Shown piece after piece: positions 5,775-6,826 of a stretch of DNA of 6,826 bases; within the stretch, counting starts at the first letter, position 1; each line of letters starts with the position of its first letter. Both the position numbers and the translations under genes were made by a program. This DNA is from JBFIHZ01 sp041601535 (GTDB lineage Bacteria; Pseudomonadota; Gammaproteobacteria; Xanthomonadales; SZUA-36). Location: positions 1 through 6,826 of the forward strand of contig JBFIHZ010000228.1 of the NCBI GenBank assembly GCA_041601535.1. Direction: 5' to 3'. Under the pieces are notes generated by a model. That model did not search any database. It was not told where the DNA came from and saw nothing but the letters and a program-made list of their open reading frames with translations.

Positions 5775-6710
5775 TTATTGCGCGGCCAACAGGGCTTTGT
5801 CCTCACGCAGACTGGTGTACAGGTGCTGCACCAGCAGGCGGATGCGCTCGGTGCTTTTCAGTTCCGGATGCGTGAGTATCCACAGGTCGCTGTGGTACGG
5901 CGGTTGCAGTTCAAACAAGCGCTCCAGCCCCGGCCGGTTCTGGTCGTCGGGCAGCACGGCCAGCCCAAGGCCGGCAGCAACCAGCGCCGCCATCGCGTTC
6001 AGCGTATTGCAGCGGGCCACCAGTTGCTCACCGCAGTGGCGCTCGGTCCATTTCATTGGCGTCAGCTGCGCCAGCGCGCCTTCGCCGCCAATCACCCGGT
6101 GATCCGGCAGATCTGCAGCCGAATGCGGGCGGCCGTTTTGCTCCAGGTAATCTGTTGAAGCGTAAAAGGCCCAGGCGAATGAGCACACCTGGCGGCCGAT
6201 CAGATATTCCGGTGGGTGATTGGTGGCGCGAATGGTGATGTCGGCTTCACGCCGTGACAGGTCCAGCGATTCCGCGCCCACCACCAGTTCCAGCCGGATA
6301 TCGGGATAATGCTGCCGGAAGGTGGCGAAATGCCGTGGCAGGTAGCTGTAGGCGATATTGTCCGGTGCCGTCACCCGGATCAGGCCGCTGGGCCGGAAAT
6401 CGCGTCCACGAAGCGATAATTGCAGTGCGTCTATCTCATTGCTGATGCGCAAGGCGTAATCGCGCAGCTCCTCGCCTGCGGTGGTCAGGGTGTAACCCTG
6501 GGGCAGGCGGTCGAATACGCGCGCACCGATGGTTTTCTCCAGCCGGTTGAGGCGGAGAAACACGGTGGAGTGGTTGACTGCCAACGCCCGTGACGCACCA
6601 CGCAACGAACCCGCATCGATTATCGCGGTGAATATTCTCAGGTCATCCCAGTTCAGCTCGTCCACGTTCAGGTCATTCGCATTGAAGTGGTGCAAATATG
6701 CAAACTTCAT
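5775..6710 (-). CDS. LysR-family transcriptional regulator
   Basis: This is a 311-residue LysR-type regulator. The N-terminal winged helix-turn-helix spans about 20-80 (NWDDLRIFTAI, then SLRGASRALAVNHSTVFLRLNRLE, then FDRLPQGYTLTTAGEEL). The C-terminal periplasmic-binding-protein-like effector domain spans about 108-300 (GLIRVTAPDN, LPDHRVIGG, AALVAAGLGLAVLP). It belongs to the subgroup marked by VNHSTVF and LPxGYxLTxAGEE. The effector cannot be predicted. The chosen ATG gives some 19 residues before the usual NWDDL opening; a GTG at 6665 (Val16) would give a more typical 296-residue protein, and neither has a clear ribosome binding site. It is divergent from the gene starting at 6785 and convergent with the halogenase, so the divergent gene is the more likely target, as is usual for LysR regulators. 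Confidence 0.95.
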   Translation of the reverse strand: MKFAYLHHFNANDLNVDELNWDDLRIFTAIIDAGSLRGASRALAVNHSTVFLRLNRLEKTIGARVFDRLPQGYTLTTAGEELRDYALRISNEIDALQLSLRGRDFRPSGLIRVTAPDNIAYSYLPRHFATFRQHYPDIRLELVVGAESLDLSRREADITIRATNHPPEYLIGRQVCSFAWAFYASTDYLEQNGRPHSAADLPDHRVIGGEGALAQLTPMKWTERHCGEQLVARCNTLNAMAALVAAGLGLAVLPDDQNRPGLERLFELQPPYHSDLWILTHPELKSTERIRLLVQHLYTSLREDKALLAAQ

Positions 6711-6746
6711 TTGCCAGTATCGCTAATTTCAATGCGCAAATGCAAC
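6691..6746. promoter_or_regulatory. Candidate LysR operator: cluster of GCAAA/TTTGC repeats
   Basis: TGCAAA occurs at 6691-6696 and 6699-6704, and ATTTGC (6709-6714) faces GCAAAT (6736-6741) across 21 bases; TGCAAC follows at 6741-6746. The cluster spans the annotated LysR start and the divergent intergenic space, where an autoregulating LysR protein would bind. If translation really starts at the internal GTG at 6665, the whole cluster is non-coding. Confidence 0.4.
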
Positions 6747-6755
6747 GTTCATAAT
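6727..6755 (+). promoter_or_regulatory. Possible sigma-70 promoter of the divergent gene
   Basis: CATAAT (6750-6755, 5 of 6 to TATAAT) lies 17 bases after a weak TTTCAA (6727-6732, 3 of 6 to TTGACA). A poor -35 is common for activator-dependent promoters, which would fit control by the LysR regulator. The call is tentative. Confidence 0.35.
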
Positions 6756-6784
6756 TTATCAAACCTTCTTCAAGGAGCCGACTA

Positions 6785-6826
6785 ATGAACGACGCTACAC
6801 GCATATCTCACGGAATCGCCGTTGCA
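6785..6826 (+). CDS. 5' end of a gene divergent from the LysR regulator (cut by window end)
   Basis: AAGGAG (6772-6777) lies seven bases before the ATG at 6785, and the frame stays open for the 14 codons to the end of the window (MNDATRISHGIAVA). Position and ribosome binding site support a real gene start. Fourteen residues are too few to name a family. As the gene transcribed away from the LysR regulator it is the likely target of that regulator. Confidence 0.7.
   Translation, partial: MNDATRISHGIAVA

Noticed and set aside
1..6826. Insertion sequences, CRISPR arrays, tRNA or rRNA genes, phage or toxin-antitoxin genes
   Set aside because: No transposase or integrase motifs, no regularly spaced repeats and no tRNA-like cloverleaf were seen on reading both strands.

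Overview
The window looks like chromosomal DNA from a GC-rich gammaproteobacterium, probably a marine or environmental one. The best taxonomic clue is the HslV/HslU pair: both are close to the E. coli proteins over their full length, and HslV carries a short MEQYRG propeptide that I recall from non-enteric Gammaproteobacteria. This assignment is inference; no rRNA or tRNA is present.

Layout. (1) 46-1928, minus strand: hslV then hslU, two bases apart, encoding the two-part ATP-dependent HslVU protease. A very good match to a sigma-32 heat-shock promoter lies just upstream of hslV (1962-1988). (2) 1929-2330: about 400 bases without a convincing gene. It holds that promoter, two small hairpins and two pairs of inverted repeats. 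(3) 2331-5675, plus strand: a co-directional series made of a stand-alone GTP cyclohydrolase II (ribA type, first step of riboflavin synthesis), a small single-domain cupin, an unrecognised membrane protein with a Lys/Ala/Asn-rich linker, a 15-codon leader reading frame, and a flavin-dependent halogenase of the tryptophan-halogenase family. The cupin and membrane-protein genes are nearly contiguous, and the leader ends inside the halogenase start (ATGA overlap). (4) 5676-5774: convergent intergenic spacer with an imperfect inverted repeat. (5) 5775-6710, minus strand: a LysR-type regulator, divergent from a gene whose first 14 codons (6785-6826) close the window. The space between them carries repeated GCAAA/TTTGC motifs that could be the regulator's operator.

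How the parts may work together. HslVU is housekeeping proteostasis and is unrelated to the rest. The most interesting part is the cupin, membrane protein, leader and halogenase block. The halogenase keeps the FAD-binding motifs, the active-site lysine and the active-site glutamate of flavin-dependent halogenases, but the diagnostic WxWxIP motif reads WCWNIE, so its substrate and even its halogenating activity are open. The ribA-type gene two genes upstream could support flavin supply, but the 89-base gap before the cupin means co-transcription is not proven. No mobile element, CRISPR array, integrase or RNA gene was seen.
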